DNA of 64,000 nt from contig NZ_JAAOJA010000005.1 in assembly GCF_013184545.1 (NCBI RefSeq), positions 186,001 to 250,000 on the forward strand, read 5' to 3'. Positions 18,501-32,190 of this stretch are shown piece by piece (the stretch's first letter is position 1; each line of letters starts with the position of its first letter). The notes under the pieces were generated by a model. That model was not told where the DNA came from. It worked only from the letters and a program-made list of their open reading frames with translations, and did no database searches. This DNA comes from Pseudomonas tumuqii. GTDB lineage: Bacteria; Pseudomonadota; Gammaproteobacteria; Pseudomonadales; Pseudomonadaceae. Made by a program: the position numbers and the translations under genes.

Positions 18501-19058
18501 ATGGTTAGCCGTTGGCAGATACAGCAGGCAGCGCGGGTGGTCCGCCAGGGTGGAATAATCGCTTACCCGACCGAGGCGGTGTGGGGCCTGGGCTGCGACC
18601 CGTGGAATGAACTCGCGGTGGAGCGGCTCCTGGCGCTGAAAGAGCGGCCGATGAACAAGGGCCTGATTCTGGTGGCGGACAGCATTGACCAGTTCGATTT
18701 TCTTCTCGAAGACCTGCCGGATATTTGGCAAGAGCGCCTGGCCAGCACCTGGCCTGGGCCCAATACCTGGCTGGTGCCGCATCAGCAGCGCCTGCCCGAA
18801 TGGATCACCGGCGAGCACAGCAGCGTCGCCCTGCGCGTCAGCGATCACCCGCTGGTGCGCGAACTCTGCGCCCTCACCGGCCCGCTGGTATCGACCTCGG
18901 CCAATCCGGCCGGACGCCCGGCGGCCCGCTCGCGCCTGCGGGTCGAGCAGTACTTCCCGCGGCAACTGGACAAGGTGCTCGGCGGTACCCTGGGCGGGCG
19001 CAAGAACCCCAGCCTGATCCGCGACTTGATTAGCGGCGATGTGATCCGACCGTCCTGA
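18501..19058 (+). CDS. tsaC: L-threonylcarbamoyladenylate synthase TsaC (YrdC)
   Basis: A 185-residue cytosolic enzyme that makes threonylcarbamoyl-AMP from threonine, bicarbonate and ATP, the first step of t6A37 tRNA modification. The YrdC core is recognisable by [15 protein letters not shown] near the N-terminus, the K-x-R region [10 protein letters not shown], and the S-T-S-A-N motif near residue 133. Ribosome site GGGAGAG lies eight bases upstream. Follows dprA by 43 bases and ends before a REP palindrome. Confidence 0.95.
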   Translation: MVSRWQIQQAARVVRQGGIIAYPTEAVWGLGCDPWNELAVERLLALKERPMNKGLILVADSIDQFDFLLEDLPDIWQERLASTWPGPNTWLVPHQQRLPEWITGEHSSVALRVSDHPLVRELCALTGPLVSTSANPAGRPAARSRLRVEQYFPRQLDKVLGGTLGGRKNPSLIRDLISGDVIRPS

Positions 19059-19074
19059 TGGGGATGCGTTTGCA

Positions 19075-19147
19075 TAGGGTGGGTTAGCGGCGCATTGCCA
19101 CGAAATTGATAGTTATGCGGTATGTGGGCGCCGCGTAACCCACCCTA
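19075..19147. repeat. REP palindrome, GTAGGGTGGGTTA type
   Basis: TAGGGTGGGTTAGCGGCGC and GCGCCGCGTAACCCACCCTA form a long inverted repeat around a 35-base centre. It lies between the convergent tsaC and qor genes and could act as a bidirectional terminator or mRNA-end stabiliser. Confidence 0.8.
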
Positions 19148-19161
19148 CGATTGCCGTTTGT

Positions 19162-21247
<2,086 letters not shown>

Positions 21248-21266
21248 GAACACGCGAATATTGTCT

Positions 21267-21335
21267 GTAGGAGCCAGCTTGCTGGCGATCAAGGCTGATC
21301 GCCAGCAAGGACTAGGCGTCCCCCCTGGCTCCTAC
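21267..21335. repeat. REP element, GTAGGAGCCAGC type
   Basis: GTAGGAGCCAGCTTGCTGGCGATC is mirrored by GATCGCCAGCAAG and CTGGCTCCTAC. Both the outer arms and the internal CTTGCTGGCGATC arms can pair. It lies between hemF and aroE. A near-identical copy is at 39557-39649. Confidence 0.85.
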
Positions 21336-21362
21336 AATGGCCCTTTCGATACAGGACTTTTC

Positions 21363-22184
21363 ATGGACCGCTACGGCGTATTCGGCAACCCCATCGCGCA
21401 CAGCAAGTCGCCGCTGATTCACCGCCTGTTTGCCGCGCAGACCGGCGAGCAGTTGAGCTACGAGGCGCTGCTCGCGCCGCTGGACGACTTCGCCGGTTTC
21501 GCCCGGCACTTCTTCGTCGACGGCAAGGGCGCCAACGTCACGGTGCCGTTCAAGGAGCAGGCCTTTCAGTTGGCCGATAGCCTGACCGCTCGCGCCCAAC
21601 GCGCTGGCGCGGTGAATACCCTGAAGAAGCTGGATGACGACAGCTTGCTCGGCGACAACACCGACGGCGCCGGACTGGTGCGCGACCTGAGCGTCAACGC
21701 CGGCTTCGAGCTGCGCGGCAAGCGCATCCTCCTGCTGGGTGCCGGCGGCGCCGTGCGCGGCGTGCTCGAGCCCTTGCTGGCGCAGCAGCCGGCGGCCCTG
21801 GTGATCGCCAACCGCACGCTGGCCAAGGCCGAGCAGTTGGCCAGCGAATTCGCCGACCTGGGCCCGGTGGTGGCCTGCGGTTTCGACTGGATCGATGCGC
21901 CGGTCGACCTGATCATCAACGGCACTTCGGCCAGCCTGGCCGGCGAGTCGCCGCCCATCGCCGCGAGCCTGATCGAGTCGGGCCATACGCTGTGCTACGA
22001 CATGATGTATGCCAGGCAGCCGACTGCCTTCAACCGCTGGGCCGCCGAGCAGGGCGCGGCGCGCACCCTGGATGGTCTGGGCATGCTGGTCGAGCAGGCC
22101 GCCGAAGCGTTCTTACTCTGGCGCGGCGTGCGCCCGGACAGCGCGCCGGTGTTGGCCGAGATGCGTCGCTCGCTCGCGGCCTGA
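21363..22184 (+). CDS. aroE: Shikimate dehydrogenase (NADP+)
   Basis: A 273-residue enzyme that reduces 3-dehydroshikimate in the aromatic amino acid pathway. Substrate residues are in [22 protein letters not shown] (catalytic Lys) and DNTDGAGL (catalytic Asp). The NADP loop is [15 protein letters not shown]. The ATG at 21363 is the first in-frame codon that gives the conserved [10 protein letters not shown] start. It lies just after a REP element and is convergent with the SulP gene. Confidence 0.97.
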   Translation: MDRYGVFGNPIAHSKSPLIHRLFAAQTGEQLSYEALLAPLDDFAGFARHFFVDGKGANVTVPFKEQAFQLADSLTARAQRAGAVNTLKKLDDDSLLGDNTDGAGLVRDLSVNAGFELRGKRILLLGAGGAVRGVLEPLLAQQPAALVIANRTLAKAEQLASEFADLGPVVACGFDWIDAPVDLIINGTSASLAGESPPIAASLIESGHTLCYDMMYARQPTAFNRWAAEQGAARTLDGLGMLVEQAAEAFLLWRGVRPDSAPVLAEMRRSLAA

Positions 22185-22196
22185 AGCGGCAAATTC

Positions 22197-22284
22197 CGTA
22201 GGGTGGATCGGGGCGCGTAGCTGACGCTTCACCCATCCACCATGGGCCAGCAAGGTGGATGAAAAAAGCGTCATCCACCCTACG
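22197..22284. repeat. REP palindrome, CGTAGGGTGG type
   Basis: CGTAGGGTGGAT at the left and ATCCACCCTACG at the right are exact inverse copies, with further inner arms CACCCATCCACC and GGTGGATGA. It fills the gap between convergent aroE and the sulfate transporter gene. Confidence 0.8.
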
Positions 22285-22286
22285 TC

Positions 22287-23855
22287 CTAATCCTCGAACC
22301 GCACCGGGCACAGCTCGGCGCCTTCGAGCTTCTGGATTTCCTCGATCACCTGGGGCCGGGCGCGGCGCAGGATCAGGCTGCGGTCTTGTGCGAGCAGCCG
22401 CCGCGCCTCCTGGTGAAGCATTTCCACCCCGGCGTAATCGATGAAGTTGACGTGGTGGGCATCGATGATCACCCGCTCGCCCTTGCTGTGCTGGATGAGC
22501 TGTTGCAGGTAGTGGCAGGCCCCGAAAAAGATCGAGCCCTCGACGCGCAGCAGTTCCTCCTCGCCCTCCTGCCAGAATTTCACCCGCGGCTGAGAGGTGC
22601 GCTTGAGGTAGAAGAACAGCGAAGCCAGCACCCCGGCATAGATCGCTGTCTGCAGCTCCATCAGCAGGGTGGCGAGCAGGGTCAGCAGCATCACCAGGAA
22701 CTCCGAGCGGCTGACCCGGAACAGCGCGCGCACCCCGGCAACATCCACCAGGCCCCAGCAGATCAGGAGGATGCCTGCGGCCATGCTCGGCAGCGGGATG
22801 TGCGCGATCAGGCTGGCGCCGAGCAGGGCGAACAGCGCCACCAGCAGCGCGGAAAACACCCCGGCCAGTGGCGAGTGCGCGCCGGCCTGCAGGTTCAGCG
22901 CCGAGCGGGTGAAGGAGCCGGCCGACAGCGAGGCGGAGAACCAGGGGCCGAGCAGATTCGACAGGCCCTGGGCGCGCACTTCCTGGTTGGCGTCGAGGAA
23001 CTGCTGGGATCGGCTGGCCAGGGCGCGGGCGATCGACAGGCTGGTGACCAGGCCGAGCATGCCGCAGGCCACCGCGGCGGGCAGCAACTGGAGAATGCTC
23101 GACAGCTCGAAGGTCAACGGGCTGAACGGCGGCAAGCGCCCCTCGAAGGCGCTGACCAGGGCGATGGCGCCGAGCTGGGCCGGCCACGCCAGCACGACCA
23201 GGCTGGCGGCGACGATGCCGATCAGCAGGGCCGGCAAGCGCGGCCACAGGCGCCTGACCAGCAGGCTGACGCCGAGGGTGAAGCCGGCCAGGGCCAGGGC
23301 GCGCCAGTCGGTTTCCGCCAGGTGCTGGCCGATATCGAGGATGGTCGCCAGCGCCGTGGCCTGGCTGGGCACACTGATGCCGAGCAGGTTGGGCAACTGG
23401 CCGAGGGCGATGACCACGGCCGCACCCAGGGTGAAGCCGAGTACCACCGAGTGCGAGACGAAATTCACCAGGGCGCCGAAGCGCAGCAGGCCGAGCAGCC
23501 ACTGGAACAGCCCGGCGAGAAAGGTCAGCAGCAGGATCAGGCCGATGAAGTCGTCGCTGCCCGGCGTCGCCAGCGGGCTGACGCTGGTGAACAGGACGAT
23601 GGAGATCGCCGCGGTCGGCCCGCAGATCAGGTGCCAGGACGAGCCCCACAGGCAGGCGATGATCACCGGCACTATGGCCGCATACAGGCCGTACTCGGCC
23701 GGCAGCCCTGCGATCAGGGCGTAGGCGATGGATTGCGGCAGCGCCAGGATGGCGCCACTCAGGCCCACCAGCAGATCGCTGGCGAGGCTGCGCTTGCTGG
23801 TGTTGGGCAGCCAGCGCAGGAACGGCAGCAGGGTCTGGCGGCTGGGTAGCGGCAT
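22287..23855 (-). CDS. SulP-family anion transporter with STAS domain
   Basis: A 522-residue inner-membrane protein. About 400 residues form the multi-helix SulP transport domain, with the signature start LPQSIAYALIAGLPAEYGLY. The C-terminal STAS domain occupies about 420-520 and includes VIIDAHHVNFIDYAGVEML. SulP proteins carry sulfate, bicarbonate or other anions; the substrate cannot be read from sequence. It follows betC and choX on the same strand, so export or reuse of sulfate released from choline sulfate is an attractive role. An 86-base REP-like repeat separates it from choX. Confidence 0.85.
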   Translation of the reverse strand: MPLPSRQTLLPFLRWLPNTSKRSLASDLLVGLSGAILALPQSIAYALIAGLPAEYGLYAAIVPVIIACLWGSSWHLICGPTAAISIVLFTSVSPLATPGSDDFIGLILLLTFLAGLFQWLLGLLRFGALVNFVSHSVVLGFTLGAAVVIALGQLPNLLGISVPSQATALATILDIGQHLAETDWRALALAGFTLGVSLLVRRLWPRLPALLIGIVAASLVVLAWPAQLGAIALVSAFEGRLPPFSPLTFELSSILQLLPAAVACGMLGLVTSLSIARALASRSQQFLDANQEVRAQGLSNLLGPWFSASLSAGSFTRSALNLQAGAHSPLAGVFSALLVALFALLGASLIAHIPLPSMAAGILLICWGLVDVAGVRALFRVSRSEFLVMLLTLLATLLMELQTAIYAGVLASLFFYLKRTSQPRVKFWQEGEEELLRVEGSIFFGACHYLQQLIQHSKGERVIIDAHHVNFIDYAGVEMLHQEARRLLAQDRSLILRRARPQVIEEIQKLEGAELCPVRFED

Positions 23856-23877
23856 TCAGTGTCGCTCTTGGTCGGAC

Positions 23878-23963
23878 GTAGGGTGGAGCGGGCGGCGATC
23901 CGTCGGGCGGCGATCCGCCAGGCAACGATCCGCCGGGCAACGATCCGCTTCAGCCCACCCTAC
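23878..23963. repeat. REP-like palindrome enclosing a four-copy 15-bp tandem repeat
   Basis: GTAGGGTGG at the left and CCACCCTAC at the right bound the element. Inside lie four head-to-tail 15-bp units: 23890-23904, 23905-23919, 23920-23934 and 23935-23949. They share the core CGATCCG and differ at a few positions (GGGCGG or GGCAAC at the left). It lies between choX and the SulP gene. The units are contiguous, without spacers, so this is not a CRISPR array. Confidence 0.85.
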
Positions 23964-23980
23964 CAATCGCGCCGGTTAAT

Positions 23981-24907
23981 TCAAAGCTGCGCCTTCACTG
24001 CCGCCAGGCCGTTGCCGCCATCACGGCTGCTGACGCCCTCCAGCCAGCCGTCGAGCACCGCCGGATTGGCCTGCAGCCAGGCCTTGATCGCTTCGGCATT
24101 GCTCGCCTGCTTGCTCAGCACCTGGTCCATGATGGCGTTTTCCATCTCCTGGGTGAAGTTCAGGTTGCTCAGCAGCTTGCCGACATTCGGGCAGGCAGCG
24201 GCGTAGCCCTTGCGGGCCAGGGTGTTGACGCTGCCGCTCTCGCCGAAATACTTCTCGCCGCCCTTGAGGTAGCGCATGTCGTATTGCACGTTCATCGGGT
24301 GCGGGGTCCAGCCGAGGAAGGCGACGAACTGCTCGCGCTTCACTGCGCGGCCGACCTGCACCAGCATCGCCTGCTCGCTGGACTCCACCAGCTTCCAGTC
24401 CTTCAGGCCGAACTCATTGGCGGCGATCATCTGCTTGATCGACTCGTTGGCCGGCGCGCCGGAACCGATACCGTAGATCTTCCGGTCGAACTTGTCGGCG
24501 TGCTTCTCCAGGTCGGCGAAGGTCTTCACCCCGGCCTCATAGGCATAGGTCGGCACGGCCAGGGTGTACTCGGTGCCGCTGAGGTTTTCCTTGAGCTTGT
24601 CCACCTCGCCAGTGGCGACGAACTTGTCGTAGTTGCTCTGCTGCGCCGGCATCCAGTTGCCGAGGAACACGTCGACCTGGCCCTTGTGCAGGCCGGCGAA
24701 GATGATCGGCACGGCCAGGGTCTGGGTCTGCGCCTTGTAGCCCAGGCCCTCGAGCAGGAAGCTGGCGATGCCGTTGGTCACGGCGATATCGCTCCAGCCC
24801 GGATCGCCCAGTTTCACCGTGCTGCAACTGGCGTCTTCGGCCTGGGCGTGGAAGGTGCTGGCGGCCAATAACAGCCCGCCGAGAAACACTGTGGCTGATT
24901 TATTCAT
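23981..24907 (-). CDS. choX: Choline ABC transporter substrate-binding protein
   Basis: A 308-residue periplasmic protein with a signal peptide (MNKSATVFLGGLLLAASTFHAQA). The OpuAC/ProX-type fold is indicated by LGDPGWSDIAVTNG and the ligand loop FLGNWMPAQQ, whose Trp contributes to the aromatic box for quaternary amines. No permease or ATPase gene is adjacent, so it probably feeds a choline transporter encoded elsewhere. It follows betC by 48 bases and is likely cotranscribed to capture choline or choline sulfate. Confidence 0.88.
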   Translation of the reverse strand: MNKSATVFLGGLLLAASTFHAQAEDASCSTVKLGDPGWSDIAVTNGIASFLLEGLGYKAQTQTLAVPIIFAGLHKGQVDVFLGNWMPAQQSNYDKFVATGEVDKLKENLSGTEYTLAVPTYAYEAGVKTFADLEKHADKFDRKIYGIGSGAPANESIKQMIAANEFGLKDWKLVESSEQAMLVQVGRAVKREQFVAFLGWTPHPMNVQYDMRYLKGGEKYFGESGSVNTLARKGYAAACPNVGKLLSNLNFTQEMENAIMDQVLSKQASNAEAIKAWLQANPAVLDGWLEGVSSRDGGNGLAAVKAQL

Positions 24908-24955
24908 GACTGGTTTCCTCGGATTTCTAATTATGTGGTTGCACGCGTGTTGCTG

Positions 24956-26464
24956 TCATACCTGTGGATAACGGGCGCGGCGCTCCAGGTCATCGAGGTC
25001 GATGTGGTTGCGCATGTACTGCTCGCTGGCATCGACCAGCGGCTGGTGATCCCAGCTTTTCAGCCGGCCGCGGGTCAGCGCGTCGGCGACCAGGCGGCGG
25101 CGGCGCTGGCTGGCCAGGGTCGCCCGGTGGATGGCCGGGATATCCCAGCGCGTGCGCGCCTCATCGACAAATTCGGCCAGTAGACCCTGGTGATCCACCG
25201 AAGTCGCGAGGTTCTCGCGCTCCTGCGGGTCGTGGCGCAGGTCGAACAGCAGCAGCGGATCCTGCTCGGAGTAGATGAACTTCCAGTCGCCGCGGCGGAT
25301 CATCATCAGCGGGCCGATGCTGCCTTCGGCCATGTATTCGCCGAGCACTTGATCGTGCCCGCCCTCGCCCTTGAGGTGGCTGAGCAACGAGCGGCCATCC
25401 AGGGCCAGGTCGGCGTCGACCTGGCCGCCGGCCAGTTCCACCAGGGTCGGCAGCAGGTCCATGGTCGACACGCACTGGCCGATCCGCCGGGCGGCGAACC
25501 GCTTGGGCGCATGCACCAGCAGCGGCACCCGGGCGGCCATCTCGAACCAGTGCATCTTGTACCAGAGGCCGCGCTCGCCGAGCATGTCGCCGTGGTCGCC
25601 GGAGAACAGGATGATCGTATCCTCGGCCAGGTTGCAGTCCGCGAGGGTCTTCAGCAGCTTGCCGATGTTCGCATCGATGTAGCTGCAGGCGCCGAAGTAG
25701 GCGCGCCGCGCGTCCTTGATCTTGTCTTCGGGCAGGGTCTTGCCCCACAGGTCGATGACCTTGAGCAGGCGCTGCGAATGCGCATCCTGTTCGGCCTGGT
25801 CGATGACCTGGCCGGGTAGCGGGATGTCGACGCCTTCGTACAGATTCCAGAACTCTGCGGGGATGCAGTAGGGGTCGTGGGGGTGGGTCATCGACACCGT
25901 CAGGCAGAACGGCTGCTCGGGATTGCTGCGTACATGGTCGTACAGGTACTGCTGGGCCTTGAACACCACCTCCTCGTCGAAATCCAGCTGGTTGCTGCGC
26001 ACGCAGGGGCCGGCCTGCAGCACCGAGGCCATGTTGTGGTACCAGCTCAGGCGCTCCTCGGGCGCATCCCAGTTCACCGCCCAGCCGTAGTCGGCCGGGT
26101 AGATGTCGCTGGTCAGGCGCTGCTCGTAGCCGTGCAGCTGATCCGGGCCGCAGAAGTGCATCTTGCCCGACAGCGCCGTGTGGTAGCCGAGGCGGCGCAG
26201 GTAGTGGGCGTAGGTCGGCACGTCGGCGGGGAAGTCGGCGGCGTTGTCGTAGGCGCCGATCTTGCTCGGCAACTGGCCGCTGACCAGGACGAAGCGCGAG
26301 GGTGCGCAGAGCGGGCTGTTGCAGTAGGCGGCGTCGAACACCACGCTGCGCTCGGCCAGGCGCACCAGGTTGGGCATCTTGATCGGCGATGCCGCATCGT
26401 GAATCGGCAGGATAGGCGCGGCCATCTGGTCGGTCATGATGAAGAGGATATTCGGACGCTTCAT
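24956..26464 (-). CDS. betC: Choline sulfatase
   Basis: A 502-residue hydrolase that splits choline-O-sulfate into choline and sulfate, providing osmoprotectant, carbon and sulfur. The sulfatase motif C53-A-P-S-R57 carries the Cys oxidised to formylglycine. Metal ligands include the N-terminal FIMTDQ aspartate and the FSGDHGDMLGE segment. The ATG at 26464 is chosen to give MKRPNILF; an ATG six codons upstream is possible. No signal peptide is visible, so the enzyme is cytosolic. Divergent from its LysR regulator; choX and a SulP gene follow. Confidence 0.93.
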   Translation of the reverse strand: MKRPNILFIMTDQMAAPILPIHDAASPIKMPNLVRLAERSVVFDAAYCNSPLCAPSRFVLVSGQLPSKIGAYDNAADFPADVPTYAHYLRRLGYHTALSGKMHFCGPDQLHGYEQRLTSDIYPADYGWAVNWDAPEERLSWYHNMASVLQAGPCVRSNQLDFDEEVVFKAQQYLYDHVRSNPEQPFCLTVSMTHPHDPYCIPAEFWNLYEGVDIPLPGQVIDQAEQDAHSQRLLKVIDLWGKTLPEDKIKDARRAYFGACSYIDANIGKLLKTLADCNLAEDTIILFSGDHGDMLGERGLWYKMHWFEMAARVPLLVHAPKRFAARRIGQCVSTMDLLPTLVELAGGQVDADLALDGRSLLSHLKGEGGHDQVLGEYMAEGSIGPLMMIRRGDWKFIYSEQDPLLLFDLRHDPQERENLATSVDHQGLLAEFVDEARTRWDIPAIHRATLASQRRRRLVADALTRGRLKSWDHQPLVDASEQYMRNHIDLDDLERRARYPQV

Positions 26465-26577
26465 GGGTCGCTGGTTTTCCATATTAAAGATTTATGCGAC
26501 ATTGCTGGCTTGATGATCAGGCCTGGCAAAAACCGGGTAAACCCGCGGTTAATACATGACTCGGATAACTACAGATT

Positions 26578-27498
26578 ATGTTTAAGAGCGCTGCGGGGCT
26601 GTCCCTGGATGTGCTGCGGGTGTTCGAGTCGGCTGCCCGCCACCTGAGTTTCACCGCGGCTGCCGCCGAACTGGGCAGCAGCCAGCCGGCCATCAGTCAG
26701 CAGATCAAGCGCCTCGAACAGCAGCTGGCGACCCGGCTGTTCGACCGCGTCTATCGCGGCATCGTCCTCACCGAGGCCGGCGCGCTGCTGTTGCGCTACG
26801 TCCAGGACGGCCTGCAAAGCCTCGACGCCGGCCTGGCCGCGGTCGCTGCCGGGCAGCAGCATGAGGTGCTGCAGGTGGCCACCGACTTCGCCTTCGCCGC
26901 CTATTGGCTGATGCCCAGATTGCAGCGTTTCCATCAGCTCCATCCGGACCTCGATGTCAGCCTGATCACCAGCGCCCGCGACCTGGCCGCGCTGCCGGCC
27001 GAGATCGACGTGGCCATCGCGTTCGGCGATGGCCGTTTCAAGCACGGCGAGGCCCATCTGCTGTTTCACGAGGAAGTATTCCCGGTGTGCAGCCCGCAGC
27101 TGCTCAAGGGCCGGGCCTTGCCGCTGGCGCCGACGGCATTGGCCGAGTTGCCCCTGCTGCACCTGCGCCCGGAGATTCGTTCGCGCTGGTTCGACTGGAA
27201 TGGCCTGTTCCGGGCGTTCGCCATCGCCGAGACGCCCAGCCCGGGCATGCTGCGCTTCGACAACTACACCCTGCTGATTCAGGCGGCCATCGCCGGCCAG
27301 GGCGTGGCGATCGGCTGGCGCCACCTGGTCGATGAGCTGCTCGATCAAGGCCTGCTGTGCCGCCTGTGCGCCGGCGAGGTGCGCTCCGACTTCGGCTATT
27401 ACGTGGTGTTGCCCGAGCGCAAGCGCCGCCAGCGCCTGACCCAGCAGTTCGTCGACTGGCTCAAGCTGGAACTGGCGCGGGAAGGCTCGCCGCTCTGA
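26578..27498 (+). CDS. LysR-type regulator of choline sulfate use
   Basis: A 306-residue LysR protein. The N-terminal winged helix-turn-helix (about residues 12-72, including [23 protein letters not shown]) is followed by an inducer-binding domain. It is divergent from betC with 113 bases between start codons, the standard LysR layout, and occupies the PA0032 position. By analogy it activates betC in response to choline or choline sulfate. The operator was not pinned down: several T-N11-A candidates exist in the gap. Confidence 0.87.
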   Translation: MFKSAAGLSLDVLRVFESAARHLSFTAAAAELGSSQPAISQQIKRLEQQLATRLFDRVYRGIVLTEAGALLLRYVQDGLQSLDAGLAAVAAGQQHEVLQVATDFAFAAYWLMPRLQRFHQLHPDLDVSLITSARDLAALPAEIDVAIAFGDGRFKHGEAHLLFHEEVFPVCSPQLLKGRALPLAPTALAELPLLHLRPEIRSRWFDWNGLFRAFAIAETPSPGMLRFDNYTLLIQAAIAGQGVAIGWRHLVDELLDQGLLCRLCAGEVRSDFGYYVVLPERKRRQRLTQQFVDWLKLELAREGSPL

Positions 27499-27620
27499 GA
27501 GGTTCCGCCGAACGGGCGCAATGCAGCGGTATAGACGGCCTACACTGCAAAAGTGCTGGTCGAGTTCCGTATACTGACGCGCTCAGTAGCCGCCGCTCTG
27601 ACTCTTCCCCACTCAACCCA

Positions 27621-28544
27621 GTGAATTTCCCCGTGAACATTCGTCATTCGATAGTCGGTCTGTTGCTGATCTGCAGCGGCCTTGGCGTTACCTCGAACAG
27701 CCTGGCCGCCAGCCAGGCGCCGACCCAGCAGGAGCTTGCTGCCGGCAGCGCCCTGCTGGTCGACCTGCAAACCAACCAGGTGCTCTATTCCAGCAATCCG
27801 GACATGGTGGTGCCGATCGCCTCGGTGACCAAGCTGATGACCGCCATGGTCGCGCTGGACGCCCAGTTGCCGCTGGATCAGCAGCTGCCGATCATCATTC
27901 GCGATACCCAGGAGATGCGCGGCGTGTTTTCGCGGGTGCGGGTGGGCAGCGAGGTCAGCCGTCGCGACATGCTCCTGCTGGCGCTGATGTCGTCGGAGAA
28001 CCGTGCGGCGGCCAGCCTGGCGCACCATTATCCGGGCGGTCATGTGGCCTTTATCGCGGCGATGAATGCCAAGGCCCGGGCGCTGGGCATGACGCGCAGC
28101 CATTTCGTCGAGCCGACCGGCTTGTCGGAACATAACGTCTCCACGGCCACCGACCTGGTGCTGTTGCTCAAGGCCACCCAGGGCTATCCATTGATCAGCG
28201 AGTTGAGCACCACCCGGGAAAAAACCGTGGCCTTCCGCAAGCCCAACTACACCCTGGGTTTTCGCAACACCAACGCCCTGGTGCGCAAGGACAACTGGAG
28301 CGTGCAGGTGACCAAGACCGGCTTCACCGACGAAGCCGGCCACTGCCTGGTGATGCGTACGCAGATGGCCGGAAAATCGGTGGCTTTCGTGGTGCTGGAT
28401 GCCTTCGGCAAATACACCCACATGGCCGACGCCAACCGCCTCAAGCGCTGGCTGGAAACCGGCAAGGTCACCCCGGTGCCCGCCGCCGCGATCAGCTATC
28501 GCCGGCAGAAGATGGCGCAGCGCCAACTGCAGGCTTCGCAGTAG
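27621..28544 (+). CDS. pbpG: D-alanyl-D-alanine endopeptidase (PBP7 family)
   Basis: A periplasmic peptidoglycan endopeptidase of 307 residues that cuts DD cross-links. The start is a GTG at 27621 (27633 is an alternative); a hydrophobic signal sequence covers about residues 8-30. All three penicillin-binding motifs are present: S68-V-T-K71, S125-E-N127 and K232-T-G234. Length matches PbpG. It stands between the choline sulfate regulator and trpA, convergent with trpA. No obvious operon partner. Confidence 0.92.
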   Translation: MNFPVNIRHSIVGLLLICSGLGVTSNSLAASQAPTQQELAAGSALLVDLQTNQVLYSSNPDMVVPIASVTKLMTAMVALDAQLPLDQQLPIIIRDTQEMRGVFSRVRVGSEVSRRDMLLLALMSSENRAAASLAHHYPGGHVAFIAAMNAKARALGMTRSHFVEPTGLSEHNVSTATDLVLLLKATQGYPLISELSTTREKTVAFRKPNYTLGFRNTNALVRKDNWSVQVTKTGFTDEAGHCLVMRTQMAGKSVAFVVLDAFGKYTHMADANRLKRWLETGKVTPVPAAAISYRRQKMAQRQLQASQ

Positions 28545-28590
28545 TCGGCCAAGGCACGGATTGCCGCCCGGCCCACCCTGCATTCGAGGT

Positions 28591-30770
<2,180 letters not shown>

Positions 30771-31658
30771 ATGAGTCAAGCGCTCCCCCCACTCAATGCC
30801 CTGCGGGCGTTCGAGGCAGCCGCCCGCCTGCACAGCGTCAGTCAGGCGGCGGAACAGCTGCATGTCACCCATGGTGCGGTCAGTCGGCAGATCAGGGCGC
30901 TGGAAGAGCACCTCGGCGTGCCCTTGTTCGTCAAGGATGGCCGCGGCCTTAAACTCACAGATGCGGGTGTGCGCCTGCGCGACGTCAGCAGCGAGGCGTT
31001 CGAGCGGGTGCGGGCGGTCTGCAGCGAGCTGCAGCAGGGTCAGGCCGAGGCGCCCTTCGTCCTGGCCTGCCCCGGCAGCCTGCTGGCGCGCTGGTTCATT
31101 CCGCGGCTGGATCGGCTCAATCGCGAGCTGCCGGAGTTGCGCCTGCAACTCTCGGCCAGCGAGGGTGAGCTGGATCCGCGGCGTGCCGGGGTCGACGCCA
31201 CCCTGTGGTTCGCCGAGCCGCCCTGGCCGGCGGACATGCAGGTGTTCGAGCTGGCGGTCGAGCGCATCGGGCCGGTCCTGAGTCCGCGTTATGGACGCTT
31301 CGCCGAACTGCACGCGGCGCCAGCGGCGGCGCTGCTGGGCGAACCCCTGCTGCACACCAGCTCGCGCCCGCAGGCCTGGCCGAGCTGGGCGGCGCGCAAT
31401 GGCCTGGATACCCGCGCACTCAGGCTGGGTCAGGGCTTCGAGCACCTCTACTACCTGCTGGAGGCCGCGGCGGCTGGCCTGGGCGTGGCCATCGCCCCGC
31501 AACAACTGGTCGCCGATGATCTGGCGGGCGGGCGCCTGGTCGCCCCCTGGGGCTTCGTCGCGACCCCGGCTCGCCTGGCCTTGTGGGTGCCTGCGCGGCG
31601 GCTGGACAAGCGCGCGCAATGCCTGGCCGAGTGGCTGCGCGGCGAGCTGAGTGGTTGA
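30771..31658 (+). CDS. trpI: LysR-type activator of tryptophan synthase
   Basis: A 295-residue LysR regulator with an N-terminal helix-turn-helix ([21 protein letters not shown], about residues 22-42) and a type 2 periplasmic-binding-like inducer domain. It is divergent from trpBA, the hallmark arrangement of trpI in fluorescent pseudomonads, where it senses indole-3-glycerol phosphate. AGGA at 30757-30760 is the likely ribosome site and lies inside the operator dyad. Confidence 0.93.
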   Translation: MSQALPPLNALRAFEAAARLHSVSQAAEQLHVTHGAVSRQIRALEEHLGVPLFVKDGRGLKLTDAGVRLRDVSSEAFERVRAVCSELQQGQAEAPFVLACPGSLLARWFIPRLDRLNRELPELRLQLSASEGELDPRRAGVDATLWFAEPPWPADMQVFELAVERIGPVLSPRYGRFAELHAAPAAALLGEPLLHTSSRPQAWPSWAARNGLDTRALRLGQGFEHLYYLLEAAAAGLGVAIAPQQLVADDLAGGRLVAPWGFVATPARLALWVPARRLDKRAQCLAEWLRGELSG

Positions 31659-31766
31659 CCGCGGCGCTTCGAGCCACGCCCGAGCAGGTCATCACCGGGC
31701 AAAGAGAGGCCACGCACTGCCGAGTTATCGACTAGCGTTTAACTACCCTCTCGAGGAGAAAGCGTC

Positions 31767-31982
31767 ATGTCTGATCACCACACCTACAAGAAAGTCGAAG
31801 TCGTCGGCTCTTCGCGCATCAGCAGCGATGATGCGATCAACAATGCCCTGGCCGAGTGTGCCAAGTCGATCCGCAACCTGGAATGGTTCGAAGTCCTGGA
31901 AAGCCGCGGGCATATCGAAAACGGCAAGGTCGGCCACTACCAGGTGACCCTCAAGGTCGGTTTCCGCATCAGCGAGAGCTGA
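31767..31982 (+). CDS. Dodecin family flavin-binding protein
   Basis: A 71-residue protein with the complete dodecin pattern: YKKVEVVGSS at the N-terminus, NALAECAKSIRNLEWFEV and the VTLKVGFRI end strand. Dodecins form hollow twelve-mers that store or buffer flavin or CoA. The central W in NLEWFEV is the residue that stacks on flavin in the family. AGGAG lies seven bases before the ATG. No operon partner; an REP-like repeat follows. Confidence 0.93.
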   Translation: MSDHHTYKKVEVVGSSRISSDDAINNALAECAKSIRNLEWFEVLESRGHIENGKVGHYQVTLKVGFRISES

Positions 31983-32006
31983 GGGACTCTACTGCCGATC
32001 AGCGAT

Positions 32007-32060
32007 AGCCCGGATGCAATCGTCTTGGACCACTGCAGCGTCCCGGATTGCGCCTGGGCT
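32007..32060. repeat. Inverted repeat, AGCCCGGATGCAATC type
   Basis: AGCCCGGATGCAATC and GATTGCGCCTGGGCT pair at 12 of 15 positions around a 24-base loop. It lies in the 208-base gap between the dodecin and LLM oxidoreductase genes and looks like a separate Pseudomonas interspersed repeat type. Confidence 0.55.
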
Positions 32061-32190
32061 TATGCGCGCGCCGTGGATCGCCGGCGGTCGTTGCTGGCCG
32101 CTCGCGCCTGGACGCCGTAGAGTAAGCCCCCAGCATTCCACTCGGGTATCGACTCGCTTCGATAGACCCTAATCGAACAGGCAGGGGCAG

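Noticed and set aside
22030..23940. A 636-codon minus-strand frame overlapping the SulP gene
   Set aside because: Pro/Arg/Ala-rich out-of-frame reading; the SulP frame has clear membrane helices and a STAS domain.
23890..23949. The 15-bp repeats as a CRISPR array
   Set aside because: Units are contiguous, too short, have no spacers and no cas genes are nearby.
30951..30965. A second TrpI site inside trpI (ACTCACAG)
   Set aside because: It encodes the ordinary L-T-D-A stretch and lacks the other half of the dyad.
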